From assembly GCA_963674805.2 (NCBI GenBank), contig CAXXNY010000016.1, positions 682,001-746,000 on the forward strand: a stretch of 64,000 nucleotides of DNA. Direction: 5' to 3'. Shown here one piece after another: positions 1 to 8,132 of the stretch. Made by a program: the position numbers and the translations under genes. The number at the start of each line of letters is the position of its first letter. The first letter of the stretch is position 1. This DNA comes from CALMFG01 sp963674805 (lineage in GTDB: Bacteria; Bacillota; Clostridia; Christensenellales; CALMFG01). A model generated the notes under the pieces. The model worked only from the letters and a program-made list of their open reading frames with translations. It ran no database searches and was not told the DNA's origin.

Positions 1-679
1 GAATGATTTCGTCGTCGCCGTACTGGGGTATGGTCTTTGAATAATCAATGGTCCGGCCGTCCACACGCGCGGGCGTTCCGGTCTTAAAGCGCCGGAGATC
101 AAAGCCAAGGTCGGTTAATGAGCGGCTCAAGTATGTCGCCGGAAACAGTCCCGACGGCCCGCCTTCAAACGACCACTCACCAATAATGATGCGCCCCTTT
201 AAATATACCCCGGTCGCCACGATTACGGTAGGCGCATGAAAGACCGCACCGGTTGTTGTCCTGACTCCTACTGCCTTTCCGCCGCGCTCCAGTATATCCG
301 TTACCTCAGCCTGCATCAGATGCAGGTTGTCGGTATACTCCAGCGTCGATTTCATTCGGGTGTGATAATCTTTTTTATCGGCCTGCGCGCGCAGCGAGTG
401 CACGGCAGGGCCTTTTCGTGTATTCAGCATTTTTATCTGAATAAACGTGGCATCCGCACAGATGCCCATCTCTCCGCCGAGTGCGTCAATCTCGCGGACC
501 AAGTGCCCCTTTGATGTTCCGCCGATCGCGGGGTTGCATGCCATCAGCGCGACGCCGTCCAAGTTGATGGTCAGGAGCAGTGTCTTTTTATTCAGTCTGG
601 CACTCGCCAGCGCCGCCTCGCATCCCGCGTGTCCGGCACCCACAACCACCACATCATATGTCCCTGCATTATATTCCAT
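1..679 (-). CDS. mnmG: tRNA uridine-5-carboxymethylaminomethyl modification enzyme MnmG, N-terminal part
   Basis: FAD-dependent subunit of the MnmE-MnmG complex, which installs cmnm5 on the wobble uridine of tRNAs reading split codon boxes. The frame is open from the ATG at 679 to the window edge, so only about the first 226 residues are seen. A Rossmann dinucleotide-binding motif VGAGHAGCEAA lies near residue 12 and the family signature CNPAIGG follows near residue 45. Only 3 nt separate its start from the mnmE stop, and it lies downstream of mnmE on the same strand, so the two are probably cotranscribed. The C-terminal tRNA-binding part lies outside the window. Confidence 0.96.
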   Translation of the reverse strand, partial: MEYNAGTYDVVVVGAGHAGCEAALASARLNKKTLLLTINLDGVALMACNPAIGGTSKGHLVREIDALGGEMGICADATFIQIKMLNTRKGPAVHSLRAQADKKDYHTRMKSTLEYTDNLHLMQAEVTDILERGGKAVGVRTTTGAVFHAPTVIVATGVYLKGRIIIGEWSFEGGPSGLFPATYLSRSLTDLGFDLRRFKTGTPARVDGRTIDYSKTIPQYGDDEII

Positions 680-682
680 GTC

Positions 683-2029
683 TTATTTCCCTAAACAGAA
701 GTTTTCAAATATGCGGTCAATGACCGTTTCGGATACGTTGTCTCCTGTGATCTCACCCAGAGACCGCCATGCGTCGTTTAAGTCGATCGTGATACAGTCC
801 AGATCCATATCCGATTCAAAGGCCTCTTGGGCTGCTTGCAATGAGTTTACATAATCCTGTATAAATTGTTTGTGCCGCTGGTTGGTGATGAGAATGCTTT
901 CCGTCGTATCCTGATGTTTCAGCGCAGACTGGTAGATGACCGCTTCCAGTTCATCCAGCCCGCTGCCCGTCAACGCCGAGGTCTTGACCTGCTGCTCAAT
1001 CTCATATTCCGGATCCGCACTGCCCATATCCGTTTTGTTCAGCACCAGCACACTTTCTTTATTTAAGATTTTTGCATACACGTCGTCGTCTTTGCCGTCC
1101 GGCGCTTTCGAACCATCCACCACAAACAGCACCAGGTCCGCTTTTTCAATAGTCTTAATCGACCGGTCCACGCCGATGCTTTCCACCACATCGTCACTAG
1201 TGCGGATCCCTGCGGTATCAAAATACCGGACAGGCACGCCGCCGATATCATATAGCTCTTCGATGACATCCCGGGTCGTCCCTTCAACCTCGGTCACAAT
1301 CGCCTTTTCTTTGCCGATCAATGCATTGAGCAGGGAAGACTTGCCTACATTCGGCTTGCCGATAATACAGACGTTAAATCCTTCTTTCAGGTAACGCCCG
1401 CTGCTAAAGGAGTCGATCAGCGTCCGGCCTTCCGCGGCTAATGATTTGATCTTTGGCAGCGCCTTTGCCTTGATGTCATGCTCCAAATCCTCTTCGGGAT
1501 ATTCGATGCCCGCCTCAATCATGGCAAGGATGTCCGTCAGCCTGTCCTGCATCCGATGGATGGTTTCCGACAGCCTGCCTTCCAGCTGGTCAAAGGCAGT
1601 CTTTGCGGAAAGCTCTGATACCGCGCTGATAAAGTCCATCACAGCCTCCGCTTCGGATAAATCCATCTTGCCGTTTAAAAACGCGCGCTTGGTGAACTCC
1701 CCCGGCTCCGCGGCCCGAGCACCGGCATGCATCACCGCGTCCAGCACCTCCATCATCGGGATTCTTCCGCCGTGGGGATAGATTTCTGCCATCGGCTCGC
1801 CGGTATATGTCTTTTCGCCCAAAAAACCGACCGCCATGACTTCATCGATTTTCTCACCGTCTTTGACGATAAATCCGTGGCGCATCAATGCCTGCGCAAA
1901 CCCCTTTGACGAGATGAATACACGGTTTAATATATCAATCGCTTGTGTACCGCTGATGCGGATGACGCCCACCGCGCCTGTGCCCGGCGGAGATGAAACC
2001 GCACATATGGTATCGTTTTGTAGATTCAT
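683..2029 (-). CDS. mnmE: tRNA modification GTPase MnmE
   Basis: GTPase partner of MnmG in wobble-uridine modification. The 448 residues are of family length. The N-terminal folate-binding domain contains the conserved GEFTKRAFLNGKMDL stretch. An embedded Ras-like G domain follows with G1 GKPNVGKSS (about residue 225), G3 DTAG and G4 NKTD. The protein ends in CLGK, the usual C-terminal CxGK motif whose Cys is needed for the modification reaction. It is the first gene of an mnmE-mnmG pair. In most Bacillota this pair follows jag on the other side of oriC; here it lies on the opposite arm, pointing away from the origin. Confidence 0.97.
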   Translation of the reverse strand: MNLQNDTICAVSSPPGTGAVGVIRISGTQAIDILNRVFISSKGFAQALMRHGFIVKDGEKIDEVMAVGFLGEKTYTGEPMAEIYPHGGRIPMMEVLDAVMHAGARAAEPGEFTKRAFLNGKMDLSEAEAVMDFISAVSELSAKTAFDQLEGRLSETIHRMQDRLTDILAMIEAGIEYPEEDLEHDIKAKALPKIKSLAAEGRTLIDSFSSGRYLKEGFNVCIIGKPNVGKSSLLNALIGKEKAIVTEVEGTTRDVIEELYDIGGVPVRYFDTAGIRTSDDVVESIGVDRSIKTIEKADLVLFVVDGSKAPDGKDDDVYAKILNKESVLVLNKTDMGSADPEYEIEQQVKTSALTGSGLDELEAVIYQSALKHQDTTESILITNQRHKQFIQDYVNSLQAAQEAFESDMDLDCITIDLNDAWRSLGEITGDNVSETVIDRIFENFCLGK

Positions 2030-2110
2030 CGGCCTATAACCTTATGCCTTTCTTTCGTAACCTTAATATACAGAAAAAGCGTTTTTATCGCAAGCCTGTG
2101 TTTCTGACCG

Positions 2111-2140
2111 TTGCCTGTTTAAGGCGGCATATGTTATGAT
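2111..2140 (+). promoter_or_regulatory. Putative sigma-A promoter of argS
   Basis: TTGCCT (2111-2116) and TATGAT (2135-2140) are 18 bp apart in the 143-bp gap between divergent mnmE and argS, about 33 bp before the argS start. Pattern match only. Confidence 0.5.
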
Positions 2141-2172
2141 GTTATCCGAAATATGAGAACAGGAATAGTTAA

Positions 2173-3861
2173 ATGGATTATAAAAAAATTATCGCACAGG
2201 AAATCAGCAGACATATTGATGTCGATGAAAACACACTCGCGGATATGATTGAAATCCCGGCGGATGAAACCAACGGGGATTTTGCCCTGCCGTGTTTTAA
2301 ACTCGCAAAAACGCTAAAAAAAGCTCCGCCGGCAATCGCTGACGATATCGTATCGCGTTTTGAAAAACCGCAGGCGATTTTAAAATGCGAAGCCGCAGGC
2401 GGATATTTAAACTTCTTTGTCGACCCTGTTGTGTTCATCACCGGCGTCTTATCCGAGGCAGAAAACTCCGCATACGGCAGCGGCGACGAAGGAAGCGGAA
2501 AAACGGTCGTGATCGACTATTCGTCGATTAATATCGCAAAGCCTTTTCATATCGGCCATATCTTGACCACCGTTATCGGCAACGCCCTTTACCGTATCTA
2601 CCGTTTCCGGGGATATGAATCCGTGGGCATCAACCACTTGGGTGACTGGGGTACGCAGTTCGGCAAGCTGATCTATGCATATGAAAACTGGGGCAGTCAG
2701 GACGACGTGGATGCCAGAGGCATTGATGCGCTGCTCGATTTATATGTCCGGTTCCACGACGAAGCCGAGAAGGATGATAAACTGAACGACGAAGGCCGGG
2801 CATGGTTTAAAAAGATTGAACAGGGCGATGAATACGCTGTTTCGCTTTTAGACTGGTTCACCGACATCACACTTACACGCGTTAAAAAAATCTATGAAAT
2901 CCTTGGCGTCACATTTGATTATTATACGGGCGAGCGGTTCTATAACGATAAAATGCAGACCGTCATTGACGAGCTGGAAGATAAAAATCTTCTGGTGGAA
3001 TCCGAAGGCGCAAAGGTCGTGAATCTGGATGCGTTTAATCTGCCGCCGTGTTTAATCGTCAAGGCAGACGGCACCACACTGTATGCCACGCGTGACTTGG
3101 CCGCTGCATTTTACCGCAAAAAAACCTTTAATTTTGATAAAGCGCTCTATGTGGTCGCGTACCAGCAGAACCTGCACTTTCAGCAGTTATTCAAAGTACT
3201 GGAACTGATGGGCTATGACTGGGCCGCAGATATGGAGCATGTGAACTTTGGCATGGTGTCTCTGGAAGACGGCACGCTGTCGACCCGAAAAGGCAACGTG
3301 GTCTTTTTGGAGGATGTATTAAATAAGGCCTGCGAAAAAACACTGGCCATTATCGAATCCAAAAATCCTGATTTAGAGGATAAAGGAGCGGTATCAAAAA
3401 TCGTGGGCATCGGCGCTGTGGTGTTCGGCGTGCTCAGCCAGGGACGCATCAAAGACATGACGTTCTCTTGGGACCGCGTGTTAAACTTTGAGGGTGAGAC
3501 CGGACCGTATGTGCAGTACACCTATGTCAGGTGTAACAGCCTGATAAACAGGGGGCGCGATTATGTAAACGAAATGCCCGACTTTTCCGTGCTTAATAAT
3601 GATGCGGCGTTCAAGACCGCAAAAGCGCTGTCCGCCTTCCCGTTTGCGGTACAGTCCGCGCTGGAGAAGAACGAGCCTTACCTGATTACACGCAATATCA
3701 TCGAGATCGCCAAGGCATTTAATAAATATTATTTTGAACATAAAATCATCGACGATAATCCGGCGGCAAGCGCCGCACGGCTGCTGCTGGCCCGATGCGT
3801 CCAAAACGTCATCAAGACGGGGCTTTATTTAATCGGCATCGATACGCCGGAAAAAATGTAA
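2173..3861 (+). CDS. argS: Arginyl-tRNA synthetase
   Basis: Charges tRNA-Arg with arginine in the cytoplasm (class Ia synthetase). The 562 residues include an N-terminal Add1-like domain, the HIGH signature as HIGH within PFHIGHIL at about residue 125, and a degenerate KMSKS loop of the STRKGN type normal for ArgRS. The C-terminal DALR anticodon-binding domain shows the VQYTYVRCNSL entry motif. The ATG at 2173 has an AGGAA ribosome site about 10 nt upstream. It is monocistronic: divergent from mnmE and convergent with lepB, with a shared terminator in between. Confidence 0.97.
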   Translation: MDYKKIIAQEISRHIDVDENTLADMIEIPADETNGDFALPCFKLAKTLKKAPPAIADDIVSRFEKPQAILKCEAAGGYLNFFVDPVVFITGVLSEAENSAYGSGDEGSGKTVVIDYSSINIAKPFHIGHILTTVIGNALYRIYRFRGYESVGINHLGDWGTQFGKLIYAYENWGSQDDVDARGIDALLDLYVRFHDEAEKDDKLNDEGRAWFKKIEQGDEYAVSLLDWFTDITLTRVKKIYEILGVTFDYYTGERFYNDKMQTVIDELEDKNLLVESEGAKVVNLDAFNLPPCLIVKADGTTLYATRDLAAAFYRKKTFNFDKALYVVAYQQNLHFQQLFKVLELMGYDWAADMEHVNFGMVSLEDGTLSTRKGNVVFLEDVLNKACEKTLAIIESKNPDLEDKGAVSKIVGIGAVVFGVLSQGRIKDMTFSWDRVLNFEGETGPYVQYTYVRCNSLINRGRDYVNEMPDFSVLNNDAAFKTAKALSAFPFAVQSALEKNEPYLITRNIIEIAKAFNKYYFEHKIIDDNPAASAARLLLARCVQNVIKTGLYLIGIDTPEKM

Positions 3862-3896
3862 AAAAATAAACCGCTTAAAAAAGCGGTTCTTTTTTT
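3861..3896. terminator. Bidirectional terminator between argS and lepB
   Basis: Stem AACCGCTT (3869-3876) / AAGCGGTT (3881-3888) with an AAAA loop is flanked by an A-run on the left and a T-run on the right, so it can stop transcription from both sides. The T-run overlaps the lepB stop codon. Confidence 0.85.
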
Positions 3897-4473
3897 ATCC
3901 AATACTGCCAAACCGCGAAAACGGCAAAAACAGCCAGACCACCTTACCGCGCACCCGCTCCAGCGGAACCGGCCCGATCCACGGTATGCGTGAATCCAGC
4001 GAGTCGTTCCGGTTGTCGCCCATAACAAAGACGCTGCCTTCGGGCACCACAATCTCCATCCCGTCCGGACTCATCGGTTCTTTGATATACGGTTCATCCA
4101 GCTTGACGCCGTTGACATAAACGTCGCTGCTCTTAATCAGCAATTCATCTCCCGGTTCGGCAATCACGCGCTTCACATAATTTTTACGTCCTTCGTCATA
4201 ATGGCAGACCAATATATCGCCCTGCTCCGGTTCATGAAGCCGGTAACTGATTTTTTCCAAAAACACAATCTCACCGGAGTATAAAGTGTTTTCCATCGAA
4301 CTGCCGTCCACAATCACAAAGTCAAACACATAAAAACGGAGCAGCAGCGCCAGCCCGACCGCGATGACAAACGACAATATCCAGGATAACAGTTCCTTTG
4401 CCGGATCCTGCTGTACCTGTTTTTTCTTTGATTTTGAGAGTTTCTCGGGTACAAATTTTTTATTCTGTGTCAT
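3895..4473 (-). CDS. lepB: Signal peptidase I
   Basis: Membrane-bound serine protease that removes signal peptides from Sec- and Tat-exported preproteins. It has 192 residues with a lysine-rich cytoplasmic start and one transmembrane segment (about residues 28-50). The catalytic Ser is in GSSMENTL, the general-base Lys in YVKRVIA, and the box GDNRNDSLDSR is typical of the S26 family. The small single-span form is normal for Bacillota. Its ATG overlaps the stop of the DUF951 gene (ATGA), so it is translationally coupled in an mscS-DUF951-lepB operon. Confidence 0.96.
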   Translation of the reverse strand: MTQNKKFVPEKLSKSKKKQVQQDPAKELLSWILSFVIAVGLALLLRFYVFDFVIVDGSSMENTLYSGEIVFLEKISYRLHEPEQGDILVCHYDEGRKNYVKRVIAEPGDELLIKSSDVYVNGVKLDEPYIKEPMSPDGMEIVVPEGSVFVMGDNRNDSLDSRIPWIGPVPLERVRGKVVWLFLPFSRFGSIG

Positions 4474-4649
4474 ATCTCAATTCTCCTTTTGACACCCTTG
4501 ATGAATTTCTGGTACGGCAGCATCACGATACGGCCGCAGTTTAAGCACTTTAATTTATAGTCCATGCCCGTCCTTAATATCTTCCATCGGTTTTCACCGC
4601 AGGGATGCGCTTTTTTCATGATGACAATGTCATCCACCTGATATTCCAA
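4470..4649 (-). CDS. DUF951 family small protein
   Basis: A 59-residue protein starting at TTG (4649) with AGGACGG about 8 nt upstream; the nearby ATG frame closes after eight codons. It matches the DUF951 pattern: an N-terminal QVDDIVIMKKAHPCG, a central WKILRTGMD and a CLNCGR motif, then MLPYQKFIKGVK. The two cysteines of CLNC, together with HPC, suggest a small metal- or nucleic-acid-binding fold, but the function of the family is unknown. DUF951 genes often sit next to mscS-type genes, as here. It ends in an ATGA overlap with lepB. Confidence 0.85.
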   Translation of the reverse strand: MEYQVDDIVIMKKAHPCGENRWKILRTGMDYKLKCLNCGRIVMLPYQKFIKGVKRRIEI

Positions 4650-4662
4650 GATTCATCCGTCC

Positions 4663-5529
4663 TTATTTGTTGATAATCACGCGTCTCGGATAAGGGATTT
4701 CGATGTTCTCTTTATCGAAGTTCTCCTTGATCCGCTGGCGCAGTTCGCGCTCGGTTTTAAACTGCATAATGGGCTGTACTTCCATGACCACGCGAATCAC
4801 CACATCAGAACTGCCAAGCTCAATCACACCGGCATATTCCGGATCGCTGAGTACAAAGTCGTTTTCTTCTTTATACGCCTTTGCGGTTCTTAAAACCGAC
4901 TCTGCGGCGGCCTGCACGTCTTCCTCATACGCCACCCCGATATCCAGCACGGCCAGATTGTTGCCCTTTGAATAATTCACAACCTTATCAATGCTCCCGT
5001 TCGGGATAATGACGACCTCCCCGGTGTAGGCTTTAACCTCGGTGTTTCGCATATTGATCGACTGGACGATTCCCTTGATGCCCGCCAGCTCGACGAAATC
5101 ACCAACCTCATATTGTCCTTCTACAAATAAAAATGCGCCGCTCACAATATCTTTAATCAAATCCTGCGCACCGAATGCCAGCGCTATCCCGCCGATACCG
5201 GCTGTCGCCAGCAGGCTGCCCGCTGATATGCCGAACTGCTGCAAAACCGCTACAATCGCAAAGAACCACACCACAAACTTGATAATACTGTCGGACAGCG
5301 AGGTAATCGAGTTGATTTTCTTTTCCGGAATCCTGCCGCTGTTTTTCATGCGTTTCCCGAAGATCACTTTCTTAATCAGTTTGTGCAGAATCCAAATGAT
5401 GATTTTTGCCACAACAATAATCAAAACCACCATCAGCAGTTTGATTATAATATCGTCAATGCTTTTGGCGACATTTTCCCAAATCGCCACTGCGCGCCCC
5501 GTTATTTCATTTGCCATGATACTAATCAT
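4663..5529 (-). CDS. Small-conductance mechanosensitive channel, MscS family
   Basis: Probable tension-gated channel that releases solutes on hypo-osmotic shock. It has 288 residues: an amphipathic N-terminus, two transmembrane segments (about 28-50 and 75-95), then the pore-lining TM3 rich in Gly and Ala (LLATAGIGGIALAFGAQDLIKD). The soluble beta domain follows with VVIIPNGSI. This is the three-helix YkuT/MscS size class. A second ATG 12 nt downstream (MANEITG) is an alternative start. It is the first gene of the operon with DUF951 and lepB; 13 nt separate its stop from the DUF951 start. Confidence 0.92.
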   Translation of the reverse strand: MISIMANEITGRAVAIWENVAKSIDDIIIKLLMVVLIIVVAKIIIWILHKLIKKVIFGKRMKNSGRIPEKKINSITSLSDSIIKFVVWFFAIVAVLQQFGISAGSLLATAGIGGIALAFGAQDLIKDIVSGAFLFVEGQYEVGDFVELAGIKGIVQSINMRNTEVKAYTGEVVIIPNGSIDKVVNYSKGNNLAVLDIGVAYEEDVQAAAESVLRTAKAYKEENDFVLSDPEYAGVIELGSSDVVIRVVMEVQPIMQFKTERELRQRIKENFDKENIEIPYPRRVIINK

Positions 5530-5596
5530 CGTTATTTCCCTTTCTGTTTATCGCCACCATTATAGCAAAAAACGATTTTGGTTTAAACCAAAACCC

Positions 5597-5625
5597 ATAA
5601 AAAAAGAAGCGGCGAACCGCTTCTT
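5597..5625 (-). terminator. gyrA terminator
   Basis: Stem AAGAAGCGG / CCGCTTCTT (5604-5612 / 5617-5625) with a CGAA tetraloop. It is followed on the minus strand by a U-run (complement of 5597-5603) just after the gyrA stop. Confidence 0.85.
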
Positions 5626-5642
5626 GATATTACTTAAACTAT

Positions 5643-8105
5643 CTATTCTTGTGCTTCTGTCTCTTCTTCATCTTCGTTTTTCGGCACCTTAGCCAGCCCA
5701 ACGACCTTTGTGTCGTCGGTAACACGCATCACGCGCACGCCCTGAGTGCTCCGTCCAAACACCGAAATATCCGAGGTGTTCATACGGATAATGATACCCG
5801 CATCGTTGATGACCAGGATATCTTCATCGCCTTCCACAACCTTAAGTCCGCACATCAATCCGGTTTTATCGGTGATGTTGATCGTCTTGACGCCAATGCC
5901 GCCCCTGACCTGCGTCCTGTATTCTTCTTCTTTCGTGCGCTTTCCGAATCCGTTTTCGGTGATGACAAAGATGTCGCAGTCCGGCACAATAATCGCGGCG
6001 TCCACGATTTCATCGCCCGGCTTTAAGCTGATAGCTTTCACGCCCATCGCTGTTCTGCCCATGGGCCGTACGTCTTCTTCACTGAAGCGGATGGACAATC
6101 CGTTTCTTGTGCCAACAATGATATCGTCCTTGCCGCTGGTCTGGAATACGCGGATGAGCTCGTCGTCATCGCGAAGTCCCACTGCGCGCAACCCCGACTG
6201 GCGGATTTTTGCATACTCGCTCATGGACGTCTTTTTGATATAGCCTTCTTTTGTGACCATCACCAGCTGTGCGTCCGCATCATAGTCGCTGACCGGGAAC
6301 ACGGCTGTGATTTTTTCGTCGGCATCCAATGACAGCAGATTGACAATCGCCATCCCTTTTGCCGTCCGTCCGCTTTCGGGAATTTCATAACACTTCTTGC
6401 TGTATACGTTGCCTTTTGTACTGAAGAACAATAACGGGTTATGCGTAGACGTCACAAAGACGTTTTCCGCAAAGTCTTCTTCTCTTGTGGATAACCCCGT
6501 GATGCCGCGTCCGCCGCGTTTCTGAGTACGGTAGGTATCCGCGCTCAAACGCTTGATATAGCCGAAGTGCGTCAGCGTCACCGTCATATCCTCTTCCTGA
6601 ATCAGTTCATCCAAATCAATTTCTTCTTCGGCAAAGGTGATTTCGGTTCTTCTGTCGTCGCCGTATTTGTCTTTAATTTCCGTCAGTTCTTCTTTGATGA
6701 TATCCACAACCATCTGCGGTGTATCCAAGATAGATTGCAGGTATGCAATCTTTTCCTGCAGCTCTTTATATTCAAGTTCAATCTTTTCACGCTCAAGTCC
6801 GGTCAGCCGGGCAAGCCGCATATCCAAAATCGCCTGCGCCTGTTTTTCGCTGAGGCCGAACCGTTCCATCAGCTGTTCTTTTGCTGTTGGGGTGTCTTTT
6901 GCCTTTTTAATCAGATTGACGACTTCGTCAATATTATCCAGCGCAATAATCAGGCCCTCTAATATATGCGCCCGCGCTTTGGCCTTCTCCAGCTCATAGG
7001 TCGTCCGGCGGATAATCACTTCTTTCTGATGGTCAATGTAATGGCCGAGCATCTCGCTCAAGGTTAATACCTTAGGCTCACCATCCACCAGCGCCAGCAT
7101 GATGATGCCGAAGGTGTCCTGCATCTGGGTGTGTTTATATAAGCGGTTTAATACGATGTTGGCGTTAACGTCACGCTTCAGCTCAATCACAATCCGCATG
7201 CCCTGCTTGTCAGATTCATCCCTTAAATCGGATATGCCTTCCAGTTTCTTTTCTGAGACCAGATTGGCAATCTTTTCGATCAGCGATGCCTTATTCACCT
7301 GATATGGAATCTCAGTTACAATAATGCGTGCGCGGTTTTCTTTATACTGCTCAATCTCCGCTCTCGCCCGTACAGACACCTTGCCTCTGCCGGTCAGGTA
7401 CGCGTGCCGGATACCCGAAACGCCCATGGCAATCCCGCCTGTGGGGAAGTCCGGCCCTTTGATGGTTTCCATCAGCTCGTCGGTTTCGATGTCCGGATTG
7501 TCCAGCATTGCAATCGTTCCGTCGATCACTTCTCTTAAATTGTGCGGCGGAATATTCGTCGCCATCCCGACCGCAATACCGCCGGAACCGTTCACCAAAA
7601 GATTCGGGAAGCGCGCGGGCAGCACCGTGGGCTGCATTTCGGTTTCATCAAAGTTCGGGTAATAATCGACCGTGTTTTTTTCGATATCCCGCAGCATTTC
7701 CATCGCAATCTTTGAAAGTTTTGCCTCGGTATACCGCATTGCGGCCGCCGGGTCGCCGTCCACGGAACCAAAATTGCCGTGTCCGTTGACCAGCATATGG
7801 CGGCAGGAAAAATCCTGTGCCAGGCGCACCATGGTATCATATACCGCTCTGTCGCCGTGCGGGTGGTATTTACCCAGCACATCGCCGACAATACGTGCGC
7901 ATTTTCTGAAAGGCTTTTCGGGTGAAAGGCCAAGCTCGCTCATCGAATATAAAATGCGGCGGTGCACCGGCTTTAGTCCATCCCGGACATCCGGCAGCGC
8001 ACGGTTGATAATAACTGCCATGGCATAAGAGATAAAGGATTTCTTCATCTCCTGTTCTATATCTACATTGATTATCTTTTTCTTTTCTGTTTCCAAATCA
8101 TTCAC
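5643..8105 (-). CDS. gyrA: DNA gyrase subunit A
   Basis: Breakage-reunion subunit of DNA gyrase, which introduces negative supercoils with GyrB. It has 820 residues. The winged-helix domain carries the catalytic Tyr in AAAMRYTEAKL near residue 125, next to the quinolone-resistance region HPHGDRAVYDTMVR. Six beta-pinwheel repeats form the C-terminal domain, beginning with the GyrA box as QKRGGRG. The tail is strongly acidic, as is common in gyrases. It lies 27 nt downstream of gyrB and is probably cotranscribed with it, ending at a strong hairpin. Confidence 0.98.
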   Translation of the reverse strand: MNDLETEKKKIINVDIEQEMKKSFISYAMAVIINRALPDVRDGLKPVHRRILYSMSELGLSPEKPFRKCARIVGDVLGKYHPHGDRAVYDTMVRLAQDFSCRHMLVNGHGNFGSVDGDPAAAMRYTEAKLSKIAMEMLRDIEKNTVDYYPNFDETEMQPTVLPARFPNLLVNGSGGIAVGMATNIPPHNLREVIDGTIAMLDNPDIETDELMETIKGPDFPTGGIAMGVSGIRHAYLTGRGKVSVRARAEIEQYKENRARIIVTEIPYQVNKASLIEKIANLVSEKKLEGISDLRDESDKQGMRIVIELKRDVNANIVLNRLYKHTQMQDTFGIIMLALVDGEPKVLTLSEMLGHYIDHQKEVIIRRTTYELEKAKARAHILEGLIIALDNIDEVVNLIKKAKDTPTAKEQLMERFGLSEKQAQAILDMRLARLTGLEREKIELEYKELQEKIAYLQSILDTPQMVVDIIKEELTEIKDKYGDDRRTEITFAEEEIDLDELIQEEDMTVTLTHFGYIKRLSADTYRTQKRGGRGITGLSTREEDFAENVFVTSTHNPLLFFSTKGNVYSKKCYEIPESGRTAKGMAIVNLLSLDADEKITAVFPVSDYDADAQLVMVTKEGYIKKTSMSEYAKIRQSGLRAVGLRDDDELIRVFQTSGKDDIIVGTRNGLSIRFSEEDVRPMGRTAMGVKAISLKPGDEIVDAAIIVPDCDIFVITENGFGKRTKEEEYRTQVRGGIGVKTINITDKTGLMCGLKVVEGDEDILVINDAGIIIRMNTSDISVFGRSTQGVRVMRVTDDTKVVGLAKVPKNEDEEETEAQE

Positions 8106-8132
8106 CTGTTTTCTTTATATCCGTCGTCAGTT

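Noticed and set aside
236..854. Plus-strand open frames opposite mnmG and mnmE
   Set aside because: Mirror frames of strongly supported minus-strand genes; no ribosome sites or domains.
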